DNA of 43,020 nucleotides from IMG/VR virus record IMGVR_UViG_3300033148_001190, positions 1 to 43,020 of that record; one strand, 5' to 3'. The notes under the pieces were generated by a model, which ran no database searches, had not been told where the DNA came from, and worked only from the letters and a program-made list of their open reading frames with translations. This DNA comes from a virus. A program made the position numbers and the translations under genes. Every line of letters starts with the position of its first letter. The stretch's first letter is position 1. Positions 20,996 through 30,084 of the stretch are shown here, one piece after another.

Positions 20996-23900
20996 CTACT
21001 CCTGGAAGTCTCTTAACTCATAACCTCCCATTAGTTTCTGTAAAGTCTTAGCATAAGGTCTATCCAGATTACTCATCAAGTCATTGACCTGAGAAGTATT
21101 GGAAGTCTTATACAACTGAGTCACCCACTTATTGAACTCAGTCTGGTCTCCACCTAAGCCTACATAACTCTCCATGAACGTATCCATCTGCTCAGGACTA
21201 GGAGAGTTACCAGCAATCAGAGTAGACTTGATAGCTTCTCCTAAGTCAGACTTCCTTCTGGTATCTACTGCACCATAGGCTCGCATTCTAAATGCAGCAT
21301 CTACAGCAACAGCTTCTCCAAGAGGCTTACCGCCTACCATCCTAGCAAGGTTAGCAAGAGATACAAGATCATTACTCGCTACTACATTACCCTGATGAGT
21401 GGTAGAATAGGAGGAATGATTCGGGTTATCCATACCCTGTAAGGTCTGAGCTAATCCAGCCAGAGGTCTGCTAAGTCCGTTATGCTCTAAGCCCTGTAGC
21501 AGAGTCTGAGATACATCACCGCCACCAGCCAGCTGCTTAGCTGTAGCAAACAAGTTACCCAGGAACTTACTATAGGCACCAACGATAGGGATATCAGCTG
21601 GGTTAGTAGGAACAATAGTAACATGACGAGGATTGATATCACCACGAGTATAGAGATTAATCTTAGCATCAGGATGTAGCAGCATATTAGAAGCTACCCC
21701 GTACATTAGCCAGTCCCCAGCTTCCTTACCGAACGTACCGTAGATAGTATCATAGGCATCTCTGTGTTCCTGATTACCAGAAGCAGTACCAATGAGATGA
21801 GTATTGATAGCATTGAAAGCAGGCATACCGTTCATTCCGTAGATAGTACCTTGCAATCCTAGCAATGTCATATAGTCCTTACTCTTACCCTCACCTACAT
21901 GGCGCAGTAGTTGCTGCATCAGATTGAACTGGTAAGTTTGGAACAAACCAATAGCCTGACCTACGGGCCCTTGGAACAACATAGGACGCTGAGATGCTAG
22001 GTAGTTACCCTGAGTACGATTAACAAAAGTATTAATATAACTCAGTGCAGTCTTGTTATCCATGATGCCATGCTTAACTGCAACATCAGTAATCTGCTTC
22101 ATTACATCAGCAGCTATGAAGCGGTTGAATTCCTCAGCAAGTCTGTTACCTGTCCAGCGTTCACCAGTGTCAGCAGCAGTCTTTAGCTTACCTTGCACAG
22201 CAGTAATCTTACTGCCTAGATCTTTTACGCTCTCTCTGCCCGTGAGGGTAAGCTCATCTAGTACCCAGCGATACTGCTCAGAGATAGAGGAGATGAAACG
22301 ATTCTCCCTATAGAACTGCATGTCAGGAGTATCTCTACCGAATCGCTTAATCGAATTGGCAATAAGTTTCTGAGGAGACTGCATCATAGCCTCTTGTCCA
22401 GGAACTTTAATCTTCATCAGCTGTGCTAACTCACCAGCAGCATTAGCGTCACCTCGTTCAATAGCACGTATGACAGAGCGAGTCTCAGCACCAAGAAGTA
22501 CTTGAGCACCTACTGTATTGTTCACAGCATTTAGCGTATCCAAGCGCAGCATCACAGTAGCGAGCAGTGCGTTAGACTTCTGAATGAAGCTGGTAAGTAC
22601 AGCCTTAGGAGCAGTATGATTAGCAAGGAGTTCCATATCCTCAGTATAAGTTGCTCCCTTGTAACCATACTTATCAAGGATGCGATTAACCTCAATGAGG
22701 TCTTCAGGATTCTTAGCTCCTTCAGCTGCCTTAGTAACATCCTTAAACATCTGAGATACCTTACCTTCTAGAGACCTATTAGCAGAAGTCCAGAAAGGAT
22801 AGTCAGCATAGTTACGAACACCAAGAGCAGTCCTTACATAATCCATATAAGGGTTCTCAACTACCTCATCAGCGTGCTTAAGATTAGAGAGACTACCAGT
22901 CTTAGATGTAGCCAGATTGGTATAGGTCTTTCCTAGATTCTTAAGCTCTGAGAATATGTTCTCGTACTGAGCAGATACAGACTCCATCACCAAGTTACTA
23001 GCACGATCTGAGTGCCAGCTAAGCATCTCATTGACAATCTTCTGAGGATCTGTAGCTACATAGTAAGGCTGACTTACGCCTTTACGCTTCAGAGCAGAGT
23101 CAAGGAAGTTATCATGCAGAGTCTTATCATAGTCAAACTGACCTATAGATTTCCAGTAAGCCTCAGCTTCACCCTTAGTACGAATCTCCAAGCCCTTCTG
23201 ACCATCCAGATTGGATATCATATCATCTAACTCTTTCTGAGTATTAGCATAGATGGTTTTGGTGTGCCCCGTACCGGTAAGAGAGCTATCAGTTACAGTA
23301 GCAAAGTAAGGGAAGTCTCTGGGATTCACAGGCATAGGATAGAAAGCATCTGCATCTACGTGATGCTCTACTCCCTGCGCATTACGAATGATACGCTGCT
23401 TATTCCTAAGAGCTGCATTAGTTTCAATATGAATCTTAGCCAGCTCTCTTACCTCAGCATTGACTAGCGGAATCTCAAGAGGAGCGTCCTTGGTTTTAGG
23501 TACCCAAGGCTTAGGCTTCTTGCCTGCTGCTACCAGCTCATTATATCTCTTAAGGTTAGAAGGCATAAGAGCATCACCAGCTGCATTAAAGGTGTAGCTA
23601 TCCTCAATACCCCGCAAGCGATTATTAAGTACGCTCCACTCAATAGATGCTTCTTTGCTCTGAGACAGCTTATACAAAGGAGCATTGAGAAGTTCTGAGG
23701 TAGCAGACCTTGCCTTATCTTTCAGACCAGATACGATGTTACCTATGAACTCTACCTTAGATGCAAGGGAACCATAGTTACCAGAGGCAGCAGCAGCAAG
23801 ACCTGCACCCGCGCCTAGTCTGTTAGCATTAACTACATCAGTCATGCTAAGAGGTATGAGCTTCTCATAGTCCGCACCTAGCACACTAGCATTAGCACGA

Positions 23901-25855
23901 TAGATACCCTCCATGTACTCATGCGCTCTCTGCTGAATCATAGCCATACCTTTAAGAAGGTTCCCATCCAGATCTTTTACAGGAGTAGTATCGGTAACCA
24001 TCTTACTATGTTGCGGGGTATGATACAGATCTACCAGAGGAGCATCATCTTTAAGGATCTTACTGCCCTTAAGCAGCTTAGTATACTCTTCTGCATAGGA
24101 TTCCATAGCTAAGATATCTCTGGCAGCATCAGAAGATACTTCACCAGAGAGGTATGAGTTACGTACATTCAGCATAGAAGCTAACTCTTCCTGAGTCTCT
24201 TTAGTTCCTCGCTCAAGCAGCTCATTAGCAAGGCGCTCCTTAGTCTCAGTAAGAGTAGCCAGCATATCCTGCTTATTTATAAAGGTGACTTCATCCCCTG
24301 CATCATCTATGAATTTAAAGGTAGGAGAGAATTCTGTATAAGCCTTCTCCATAAGAGGCAGGTCATTCAGGCTTACTACCTGACCCTCAGGGAACGCAGG
24401 TTGCGCTCTTGCCCAGATACGACGAGCATCTGCTTCCATCACAGTAGCATCTTTACTACTCCAGCTATCTGCCTTATCCTTAGTAGACTTACGGAACTTA
24501 AAGTCCTTAGCTCCTGCGCGTACTCCCCAAGGAGTTACCTTAAGAGTCTCCTTAGCTTTAAGGGTATCTATCAGATGCAGAGCAGTAGGAACTTCGGTAG
24601 TAATATTACCTGCATCATCGCCATAGTGCCGGGTATAGGTAACAGAGGTATTAAGATAAGTAGCTTCTTGCTCTGGAGTAACTTTCTCTGGGGTCTTCTT
24701 AACCTTGTGCGCAGCTTGCTGGTATACTTTCTCAGCAGTGCTGATATCTGCAAGACGGGTATTAGAGACAGAGCCAGTATAGTTATCTAAGACTTTCTTA
24801 GCTCCACCTAACTTAGCTTGCTGGAACATAACCTCAGCGAGTTCTTGGTCTCCGCCCGTAAGCTCAGCAAACTTCTTCCTAGAGAGCACCATCAATTCCT
24901 CTCTGGTCTTCTCTCCTTGTCGGGTAAGATAGTTAACTCGGTCAGTACCAAAGTCCTTAGGTACAACTGGCATATTAGCATGCTGCTCAAAGTAGTTAAC
25001 GATGTCATCAGCAGGACTACCACCTGAGATTTCATTAATTAACTTCCAAGGCATAGCCTGAGCATCAGCTGTTTTAAGTGCGCCCTTAACTTTATACGCA
25101 GCACGAGTAGCATCTACTACCCCGCCAATAGCTCCGAATACAACACCGCCGAATGCGATATTAGATATGAGATCACCTAAGTCTTGCTGAGCTAACACAG
25201 GAGAGTCGAACATAGTTACAGCCACTGCAGTCTCAAACGCAGTAGCCTCTAGAATGTTCTGACCAAAGCCAGCGCCCATAGCTTTAACTAGGTTACGCTC
25301 TCTCAGGCGGAAAGGATTATCTGAATTGATAACTTCTTTCACAGCTTTCTTTACCAGACTATCTCGCTGAGGAGTCAGGAGCTTAAGACCGCTACGCATA
25401 TTAGGCCCAAAGCGACCAGATTGAATAGCAGTGCTTAGAGCCTTCTGACCTGCGTTAAGCATCTTAATACCACCAAAGCCAGGAACCAGAGAGGAGGCAA
25501 TGAAGCCTAGAGTATCTACCCCCTCATGGTGCTCTTCGTAGTACTTAGCCAAGTCACCATCTAAGGCTTGCATAACATCAGCAGTAGCAGAGATATCAAA
25601 GTCACCTCCTAAAGCATTACCAATACTCGGGGCGATGTTATATATCTGATTGACTCCAGATACAATAGAAGCAGTGATGAATGTAGGAATGTTAGTGATG
25701 GTCTCCATAAGAGAATCATCGTATCCCTGATTTCCATTAGCTATACTGTGAGTATCAGCTGCACGGAAATAGGACGGGGCATTAAACGAACTACCGTCAT
25801 CTTGATAGTCATAGGGAGATTGGTCACTATATTGAAATCTTGTAAATACAGGCAC
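20996..25855 (-). CDS. Very large virion protein, probable ejection protein (1619 aa)
   Basis: The last and largest late gene, one-ninth of the window. It starts at GTG with AAGGAG eight bases upstream. Residues 50-90 and 190-260 carry Gly/Ala/Ile-rich hydrophobic helices (for example FIASSLVPGFGG and IAFGGVVFGAIGGVV); the rest is long alternating helix with few Cys. Length, position after two other helical virion genes and membrane-active segments match the large internal or ejection proteins of podoviruses, which leave the capsid and form a channel through the cell envelope. I found no lytic transglycosylase or RNA polymerase motif, unlike T7 gp16 or N4 vRNAP. Confidence 0.8.
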   Translation of the reverse strand: MPVFTRFQYSDQSPYDYQDDGSSFNAPSYFRAADTHSIANGNQGYDDSLMETITNIPTFITASIVSGVNQIYNIAPSIGNALGGDFDISATADVMQALDGDLAKYYEEHHEGVDTLGFIASSLVPGFGGIKMLNAGQKALSTAIQSGRFGPNMRSGLKLLTPQRDSLVKKAVKEVINSDNPFRLRERNLVKAMGAGFGQNILEATAFETAVAVTMFDSPVLAQQDLGDLISNIAFGGVVFGAIGGVVDATRAAYKVKGALKTADAQAMPWKLINEISGGSPADDIVNYFEQHANMPVVPKDFGTDRVNYLTRQGEKTREELMVLSRKKFAELTGGDQELAEVMFQQAKLGGAKKVLDNYTGSVSNTRLADISTAEKVYQQAAHKVKKTPEKVTPEQEATYLNTSVTYTRHYGDDAGNITTEVPTALHLIDTLKAKETLKVTPWGVRAGAKDFKFRKSTKDKADSWSSKDATVMEADARRIWARAQPAFPEGQVVSLNDLPLMEKAYTEFSPTFKFIDDAGDEVTFINKQDMLATLTETKERLANELLERGTKETQEELASMLNVRNSYLSGEVSSDAARDILAMESYAEEYTKLLKGSKILKDDAPLVDLYHTPQHSKMVTDTTPVKDLDGNLLKGMAMIQQRAHEYMEGIYRANASVLGADYEKLIPLSMTDVVNANRLGAGAGLAAAASGNYGSLASKVEFIGNIVSGLKDKARSATSELLNAPLYKLSQSKEASIEWSVLNNRLRGIEDSYTFNAAGDALMPSNLKRYNELVAAGKKPKPWVPKTKDAPLEIPLVNAEVRELAKIHIETNAALRNKQRIIRNAQGVEHHVDADAFYPMPVNPRDFPYFATVTDSSLTGTGHTKTIYANTQKELDDMISNLDGQKGLEIRTKGEAEAYWKSIGQFDYDKTLHDNFLDSALKRKGVSQPYYVATDPQKIVNEMLSWHSDRASNLVMESVSAQYENIFSELKNLGKTYTNLATSKTGSLSNLKHADEVVENPYMDYVRTALGVRNYADYPFWTSANRSLEGKVSQMFKDVTKAAEGAKNPEDLIEVNRILDKYGYKGATYTEDMELLANHTAPKAVLTSFIQKSNALLATVMLRLDTLNAVNNTVGAQVLLGAETRSVIRAIERGDANAAGELAQLMKIKVPGQEAMMQSPQKLIANSIKRFGRDTPDMQFYRENRFISSISEQYRWVLDELTLTGRESVKDLGSKITAVQGKLKTAADTGERWTGNRLAEEFNRFIAADVMKQITDVAVKHGIMDNKTALSYINTFVNRTQGNYLASQRPMLFQGPVGQAIGLFQTYQFNLMQQLLRHVGEGKSKDYMTLLGLQGTIYGMNGMPAFNAINTHLIGTASGNQEHRDAYDTIYGTFGKEAGDWLMYGVASNMLLHPDAKINLYTRGDINPRHVTIVPTNPADIPIVGAYSKFLGNLFATAKQLAGGGDVSQTLLQGLEHNGLSRPLAGLAQTLQGMDNPNHSSYSTTHQGNVVASNDLVSLANLARMVGGKPLGEAVAVDAAFRMRAYGAVDTRRKSDLGEAIKSTLIAGNSPSPEQMDTFMESYVGLGGDQTEFNKWVTQLYKTSNTSQVNDLMSNLDRPYAKTLQKLMGGYELRDFQE

Positions 25856-25869
25856 GGTACTACTCCTTA

Positions 25870-27711
25870 TTAGTATAAGTTAACGTTCTCAGTCTTAAGT
25901 CGCACACTGCGCTTAATGGCGTAGCTCATCAGAGAAGAGTAGTCCATGAAGTTTACTACCTCACTCTCTTCTCCACGAACCATCCCGACAAAGCCTACCT
26001 TCTCAGGAGGCCGTCCGCCAGCTGCTCTCTTTAAAGCAACATCTGCAGCAGCTTCCTCTGAGGTCTTAAAGAACTCAGGTAAGAATTCATCCACAGCTCT
26101 AGAAGAAAGGGGAGCTAACAGTAGAGGTCTGGAAGAAATTCTTACATTATAAGAATCCTGCCAAGGTAGAGCGAAGTTACCATAGTTCTCTATTGAGTTA
26201 TTAAGATGAGCAGCAGTTTCAAAGATAGTAACCATATCACTCATTGCTTCTTCAATAGTAATGTCATCTCTATCTATAGCAGCGGTAATAGCAGTATCCA
26301 GAAGGAACTGTTCATTAGTTTCTTGCAGGTTCATATCTTTATATACTAGCTGATGTAGTTTAGTTTCAACTACAGCAGGTGCATTCTGCAAAGTTACATA
26401 GGAAGGAGCAGAGTAGAAAGAACGTCCACCTGCTGGCATCTCTTTTCTTTGCTTCTCTATCTCAGTTTCGATAGCTGTGTCTAGCTCTGTAACATATTCT
26501 TCCTCAGACATCTTTTCTATCTTAACGCCTTGAGCTTGCAGAGCTGCATTAACACCATTAGCAAGGGCTGTAAGATTAGTATTAACCTTATTATCTGTTG
26601 CAAGGATATTACTTTCTGATTTGGTTGCTACAATAAGAGCCTGCCCAGGACTTGGAGCCATAGGGAGGACTTCTTCAGAGCCCGTAGCTAACTCCTGCTG
26701 CAATCTTTCATTGCTATTCTCAATCTTAATCCCTGCGTTATAATCGTCCTGTATACCCTTCCAAGCGTCTCCCTTAACAGAGGCAGAGTCTCTTGTTTGT
26801 TGCCACTCTAAAGGCTCTTCACCTGCAGGGATTCGCTTAGCATTAGCAGTCTTAGTAATAGATTTCCACTGAGCTTCTTCGTTAGCCCGGCCTCTATCAG
26901 CTGCCTTAAGTGACAGGCGCTGATTCTCTTCTCTACGCAAAGCTACTACAGAAGTAATAGCTTCCCGTCGCATATCAAATGCACCTTTAACAGCCTTAGT
27001 GCGAATACCCAAGGTCTTAGCTTTATGTTGCAAGCGGGCGAGTTCGATATCAGCTTCTTGCTTAGTACGGAAAGCCTCAAGAGTCTCATCAGTACGAATC
27101 TCTTCAACCAGTTTAAGGGTTTTATTGGCGTCACTAAGAGTCTCACGAACTTGGTCAATTCTATCAGCATTATCTGCTACAGCCTTATTAGCCTGACGAC
27201 GTTGCTTAGCTTTAAGTTGCTGGGTAAAGATAGAGCCGATGTAATTCATTACTCCATCTTCAGGAGTAAGGGCTAGGTTAGCTTGCTCTTCCTCGCTTGC
27301 AGCCTGCGCCCCTCTAGTAAGTTCTCCTTGCTGCTTAGCCAAGTCATAGAGAATTTGCTCTCCTCCTACATGGTCAAAGAACTGACGAGTTTCCTGTAAG
27401 GTCTCTAACTTGGCCTTCTCTGCTTGCAAGTCAATACCTGCCTGACTACGCAGGGAGAGTTGCTGCTGTGGGCCGGCCTCTTCACTTATCTTAGTGAGGT
27501 CTTCACCTAATTTAAGAGAGGAAGCAATAGCTGCATCTTGGGCAGTAAGCAGCCCAGAGAGAATACTCTCAGTATCCTCAGATCCTACAACTGTACCAGA
27601 CGTAGTAACAGTACCTCTGATAGAAGCACCAGTAGTAGCCCCAGCTACAGGGGTAGTAGGCTTAGGTACACTCACTGCCAGTTCTAGCATATCATCAACT
27701 AAACTGCTCAT
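25870..27711 (-). CDS. Helical virion protein, probable ejection protein (613 aa)
   Basis: A GGAGAG site precedes the ATG at 27711. The N-terminal 55 residues are Thr/Val/Gly-rich; residues 60-290 are strongly helical and charged (Gln, Arg, Glu, Ala), probably coiled coil; the C-terminal half is mixed. It lies between the 169-residue Gly/Ala-rich gene and the 1619-residue gene, the usual three-gene layout of podovirus ejection proteins (compare T7 gp14, gp15, gp16). No enzyme motif was seen. Confidence 0.75.
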   Translation of the reverse strand: MSSLVDDMLELAVSVPKPTTPVAGATTGASIRGTVTTSGTVVGSEDTESILSGLLTAQDAAIASSLKLGEDLTKISEEAGPQQQLSLRSQAGIDLQAEKAKLETLQETRQFFDHVGGEQILYDLAKQQGELTRGAQAASEEEQANLALTPEDGVMNYIGSIFTQQLKAKQRRQANKAVADNADRIDQVRETLSDANKTLKLVEEIRTDETLEAFRTKQEADIELARLQHKAKTLGIRTKAVKGAFDMRREAITSVVALRREENQRLSLKAADRGRANEEAQWKSITKTANAKRIPAGEEPLEWQQTRDSASVKGDAWKGIQDDYNAGIKIENSNERLQQELATGSEEVLPMAPSPGQALIVATKSESNILATDNKVNTNLTALANGVNAALQAQGVKIEKMSEEEYVTELDTAIETEIEKQRKEMPAGGRSFYSAPSYVTLQNAPAVVETKLHQLVYKDMNLQETNEQFLLDTAITAAIDRDDITIEEAMSDMVTIFETAAHLNNSIENYGNFALPWQDSYNVRISSRPLLLAPLSSRAVDEFLPEFFKTSEEAAADVALKRAAGGRPPEKVGFVGMVRGEESEVVNFMDYSSLMSYAIKRSVRLKTENVNLY

Positions 27712-27726
27712 AACATAGCTCTCCTA

Positions 27727-28236
27727 TTAGTCCTGAGACTCAGTGCCGATATCTTTACTGACCACATCAGCAATAAGATCACCGATACCTTCTACATCAG
27801 CTAACAGACTAGCCATACTATCAGTGACTTCATCTTCAGTAACTTTCTTAGTAGACTTCTCGGTAGTGGCAGTAACCTGCTTACCAGTCAACTTAGCGAT
27901 CTCGCCGGTTAGCTTAGATACCAAATCACCAGAGGCTTGAGCAGCAACAGAAGTATCAAAGATGCCAGAGATATTCTCCTGAGACAGGATGTCAGCAATA
28001 CCTCCATCTGCCTGACCTAAGATATCTTTCATGATCTTATCAATGGCTTCTTCCTCAAGGACAAGCTGATCTACTACTAGCTTCTCGCCTTCTCCTTTTG
28101 TTTTGGTGATAGCAGAGCTAGACTCGCTTCCTGCTCCTGCTGTAAGATAAGCGCCTGCCCCTGCAGCTAATGCTGTACCTACAGAAGTTGTACCTGCATA
28201 CGTTGCTAAACCTACACCTACTGCTGCGAGAGACAT
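27727..28236 (-). CDS. Small Gly/Ala-rich virion protein, probable ejection protein (169 aa)
   Basis: GAAGGAG lies eight bases before the ATG. Residues 1-38 are a Gly/Ala/Val/Thr-rich hydrophobic stretch able to insert in membranes; the remainder is acidic helix with many Asp, Glu, Lys and Ser. This matches the smallest member of podovirus ejection sets, expected to anchor the channel in a membrane. It overlaps the end of the upstream cupin-like gene by 19 bases, so the two are translationally coupled. Confidence 0.7.
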   Translation of the reverse strand: MSLAAVGVGLATYAGTTSVGTALAAGAGAYLTAGAGSESSSAITKTKGEGEKLVVDQLVLEEEAIDKIMKDILGQADGGIADILSQENISGIFDTSVAAQASGDLVSKLTGEIAKLTGKQVTATTEKSTKKVTEDEVTDSMASLLADVEGIGDLIADVVSKDIGTESQD

Positions 28237-28772
28237 AACTCTTCTCCTTCATTTAATCCTAGTGATTTACAGTATTCATCATACTCAATATGATCTTTAA
28301 CTGTAAGAAAGTCTTCGATTGTATTCACATCTGTTTCATCGGTTCCAAAGATAGCAGTCCATATCACATCAGTATGTGTGTATAGAGCGACCTTAGAGCC
28401 AGGTATAAACTCTGCAGTATAGGGAGCTTTAACTCGCTGCGACCCGTACTCAGTTGTAAAGGAAACTTCACCTTGTAAGATCATACAAAGGCGGGGGAAC
28501 TTATGTAACTTAGATACCATCACAGTACCAGCAGGAATGAAAAGCTCTCTAGCATATACTCCTGGAATGAAGTAATGCTTGAGAGTTCCCATTTCTTTCT
28601 CTACTTGCTTTGTATCTATAAGCTCTTCCAGTGAGTCCTGCAGTGCGTAGATTCTCTCTCTAGTAACCTTACGCTTAGCCAACTCATGAGGAGCTACAGG
28701 ATCTATAAGTCCACTATTGACCTCAGTATGTATAGCTGGAATCAGAGCGATGGCATCTTTTTCGGTGCTCAT
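28218..28772 (-). CDS. Cupin-like protein in the virion gene cluster (184 aa)
   Basis: Residues 60-145 have the beta-barrel pattern of a cupin: GVYARELFIPAGTVM, LHKFPRLCMILQGEVSF, then YTAEFIPGSKVALYTHTDVIWTAIF. The classical metal motif (two His and Glu in motif 1, His in motif 2) is incomplete; His residues remain at LHK and YTHTD. A structural or degenerate enzymatic role is more likely than classical metal catalysis. The N-terminal 60 residues are helical. AAGGAC precedes the ATG. It is encoded immediately before the ejection genes and overlaps the first of them, so it is probably a virion or assembly protein. Confidence 0.7.
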   Translation of the reverse strand: MSTEKDAIALIPAIHTEVNSGLIDPVAPHELAKRKVTRERIYALQDSLEELIDTKQVEKEMGTLKHYFIPGVYARELFIPAGTVMVSKLHKFPRLCMILQGEVSFTTEYGSQRVKAPYTAEFIPGSKVALYTHTDVIWTAIFGTDETDVNTIEDFLTVKDHIEYDEYCKSLGLNEGEELCLSQQ

Positions 28773-28800
28773 GGTTTAGTCCTTATCTAATTATACTCAC

Positions 28801-28839
28801 AAGAATAACAGGTATTCCCTTACCTGTAAACTAGGGAAT
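28801..28839 (-). terminator. Competing hairpins between virion genes, possible attenuator
   Basis: On the minus strand CAGGTA (28826-28821) and TACCTG (28814-28809) form a perfect 6-bp stem followed by TTATTCTT, terminator-like but weak. A mutually exclusive stem uses ATTCCC (28839-28834) and GGGAAT (28819-28814). The pair sits after the 28843 gene and before the cupin and ejection genes, and could set how much downstream message is made. Confidence 0.4.
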
Positions 28840-28842
28840 CTA

Positions 28843-29616
28843 TTATACAGGATTAGCTTTTAGGTACCCTATATAACCTCCCGTAACAAAGGTATCATCT
28901 GTGGTAGTAACTTGTAATGCTACGATCTGACCTTCACCTACAGGAAAAGGAGTAGATAAGGTAATTGATTCTGGAGCATCTATAAGAGCTATACCAAGAT
29001 GAGGGATAAGAATACCCGCCTCAGTATAATCGTGAGTATCTACACCAGTAGTAGCAACTTCTACAAAAGCCTCTGCCTTATTAGCAATACTACTGGCACT
29101 AGCAAAGACAGATTCTATCATGAGAGTGAAACCTGCAGGAACTCTACGAACAGAAGAAGTGCAGCGTACCTGACCTGCAGGAATAACACTATAAGTAGTA
29201 CCGCTATGTATTGCAGTTATAGTACCTGCTGCTTTCTTACCTGAGCCTGCAGTCCCAATATGCATACACTGCATAGCTCTGATATTGGTGGCATTACTTG
29301 TCACATTTGCGACCCCACTAAGAGAGATCTCCTCATGCTGCCTATCTAGATTCGCATCTAAGTAGTGTATGTGCAGAGTATTAATACCAGTACCGCCGAC
29401 TGTATCTGCAGCGTTGTTGCTAGCAAAAGTCATCTGAACTCCTGCGGCAGGTAATATAAGCAAGTCAGCGCCTAGTATTAGCGGATGAATTACTTGATTA
29501 GATACAGCTGTAACAGTTTGAACCTTACCGTAGGCAGGGACTCTAAGCCTAACGTCTAGATTAGATACAACTACCGCTTGCTTATCAGCTGTCTTAGGTA
29601 CTGCAAAGTGAGTCAT
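28843..29616 (-). CDS. Beta-rich structural protein (257 aa)
   Basis: The protein is almost wholly beta-strand and Thr/Val/Ala/Gly-rich, as in phage decoration, tail-spike or adaptor proteins. Recognisable stretches include VSNLDVRLRVPAYG near the N-terminus and GGYIGYLKANPV at the end. A TTAATAGGATATATT leader precedes the ATG. It lies after the tail protein genes and before the cupin-like gene. I recognise no named family; a tail or capsid accessory role is inferred. Confidence 0.65.
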   Translation of the reverse strand: MTHFAVPKTADKQAVVVSNLDVRLRVPAYGKVQTVTAVSNQVIHPLILGADLLILPAAGVQMTFASNNAADTVGGTGINTLHIHYLDANLDRQHEEISLSGVANVTSNATNIRAMQCMHIGTAGSGKKAAGTITAIHSGTTYSVIPAGQVRCTSSVRRVPAGFTLMIESVFASASSIANKAEAFVEVATTGVDTHDYTEAGILIPHLGIALIDAPESITLSTPFPVGEGQIVALQVTTTDDTFVTGGYIGYLKANPV

Positions 29617-29627
29617 AATATATCCTA

Positions 29628-30083
29628 TTAAATAATATGCCAGTTAGTGCCATCACTGCGTACAGTCATGGAGTCTTCTTTCTGCAAACCTATACCATCA
29701 GAGTAACCATCTATAGTCTCTACTCCATCACCTACCACTGTGGTAGCATAGGTATCATCTATGCACTTGACCGTATACTTATAGCCTGGATTATCTGCAG
29801 CAGGAGGGAGAGTGATAATGATATCTGCAGTATTAGCAGCTACGATGATAGTACCATCAGTAGGTAGTACTGTGTAACTTGCATTAACTAAGAGAACTGT
29901 TCTCTGTTTCAGTACATAAGGTAAAGCAGACTCACTACCAGCTGTATGGGTAGCAAGTATCTCCAGCGCATTATGAATATCTAACAGTGCCTGATGTACT
30001 TCTGGGTCTTGTACGTTCGGGCCACTTCCCAGCTGTAAGTCTATAAGAGACTCGTAGTTAGCTAATGTACTTGGGGTAGCCAT
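29628..30083 (-). CDS. Minor structural protein with beta-rich C-terminal domain (151 aa)
   Basis: I chose the ATG at 30083, six bases after AGGAGA, over a TTG 18 bases upstream. The N-terminal 50 residues are helical; the C-terminal 90 are beta-rich with the pattern TVLPTDGTIIVAA, ITLPPAADNPGYKYTVKCID, GDGVETIDG, TVRSDGTNWHII. That last domain is common at the ends of phage tail and fibre proteins. It starts one base after the stop of the larger tail gene, so they are coupled. Confidence 0.7.
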   Translation of the reverse strand: MATPSTLANYESLIDLQLGSGPNVQDPEVHQALLDIHNALEILATHTAGSESALPYVLKQRTVLLVNASYTVLPTDGTIIVAANTADIIITLPPAADNPGYKYTVKCIDDTYATTVVGDGVETIDGYSDGIGLQKEDSMTVRSDGTNWHII

Positions 30084-30084
30084 A

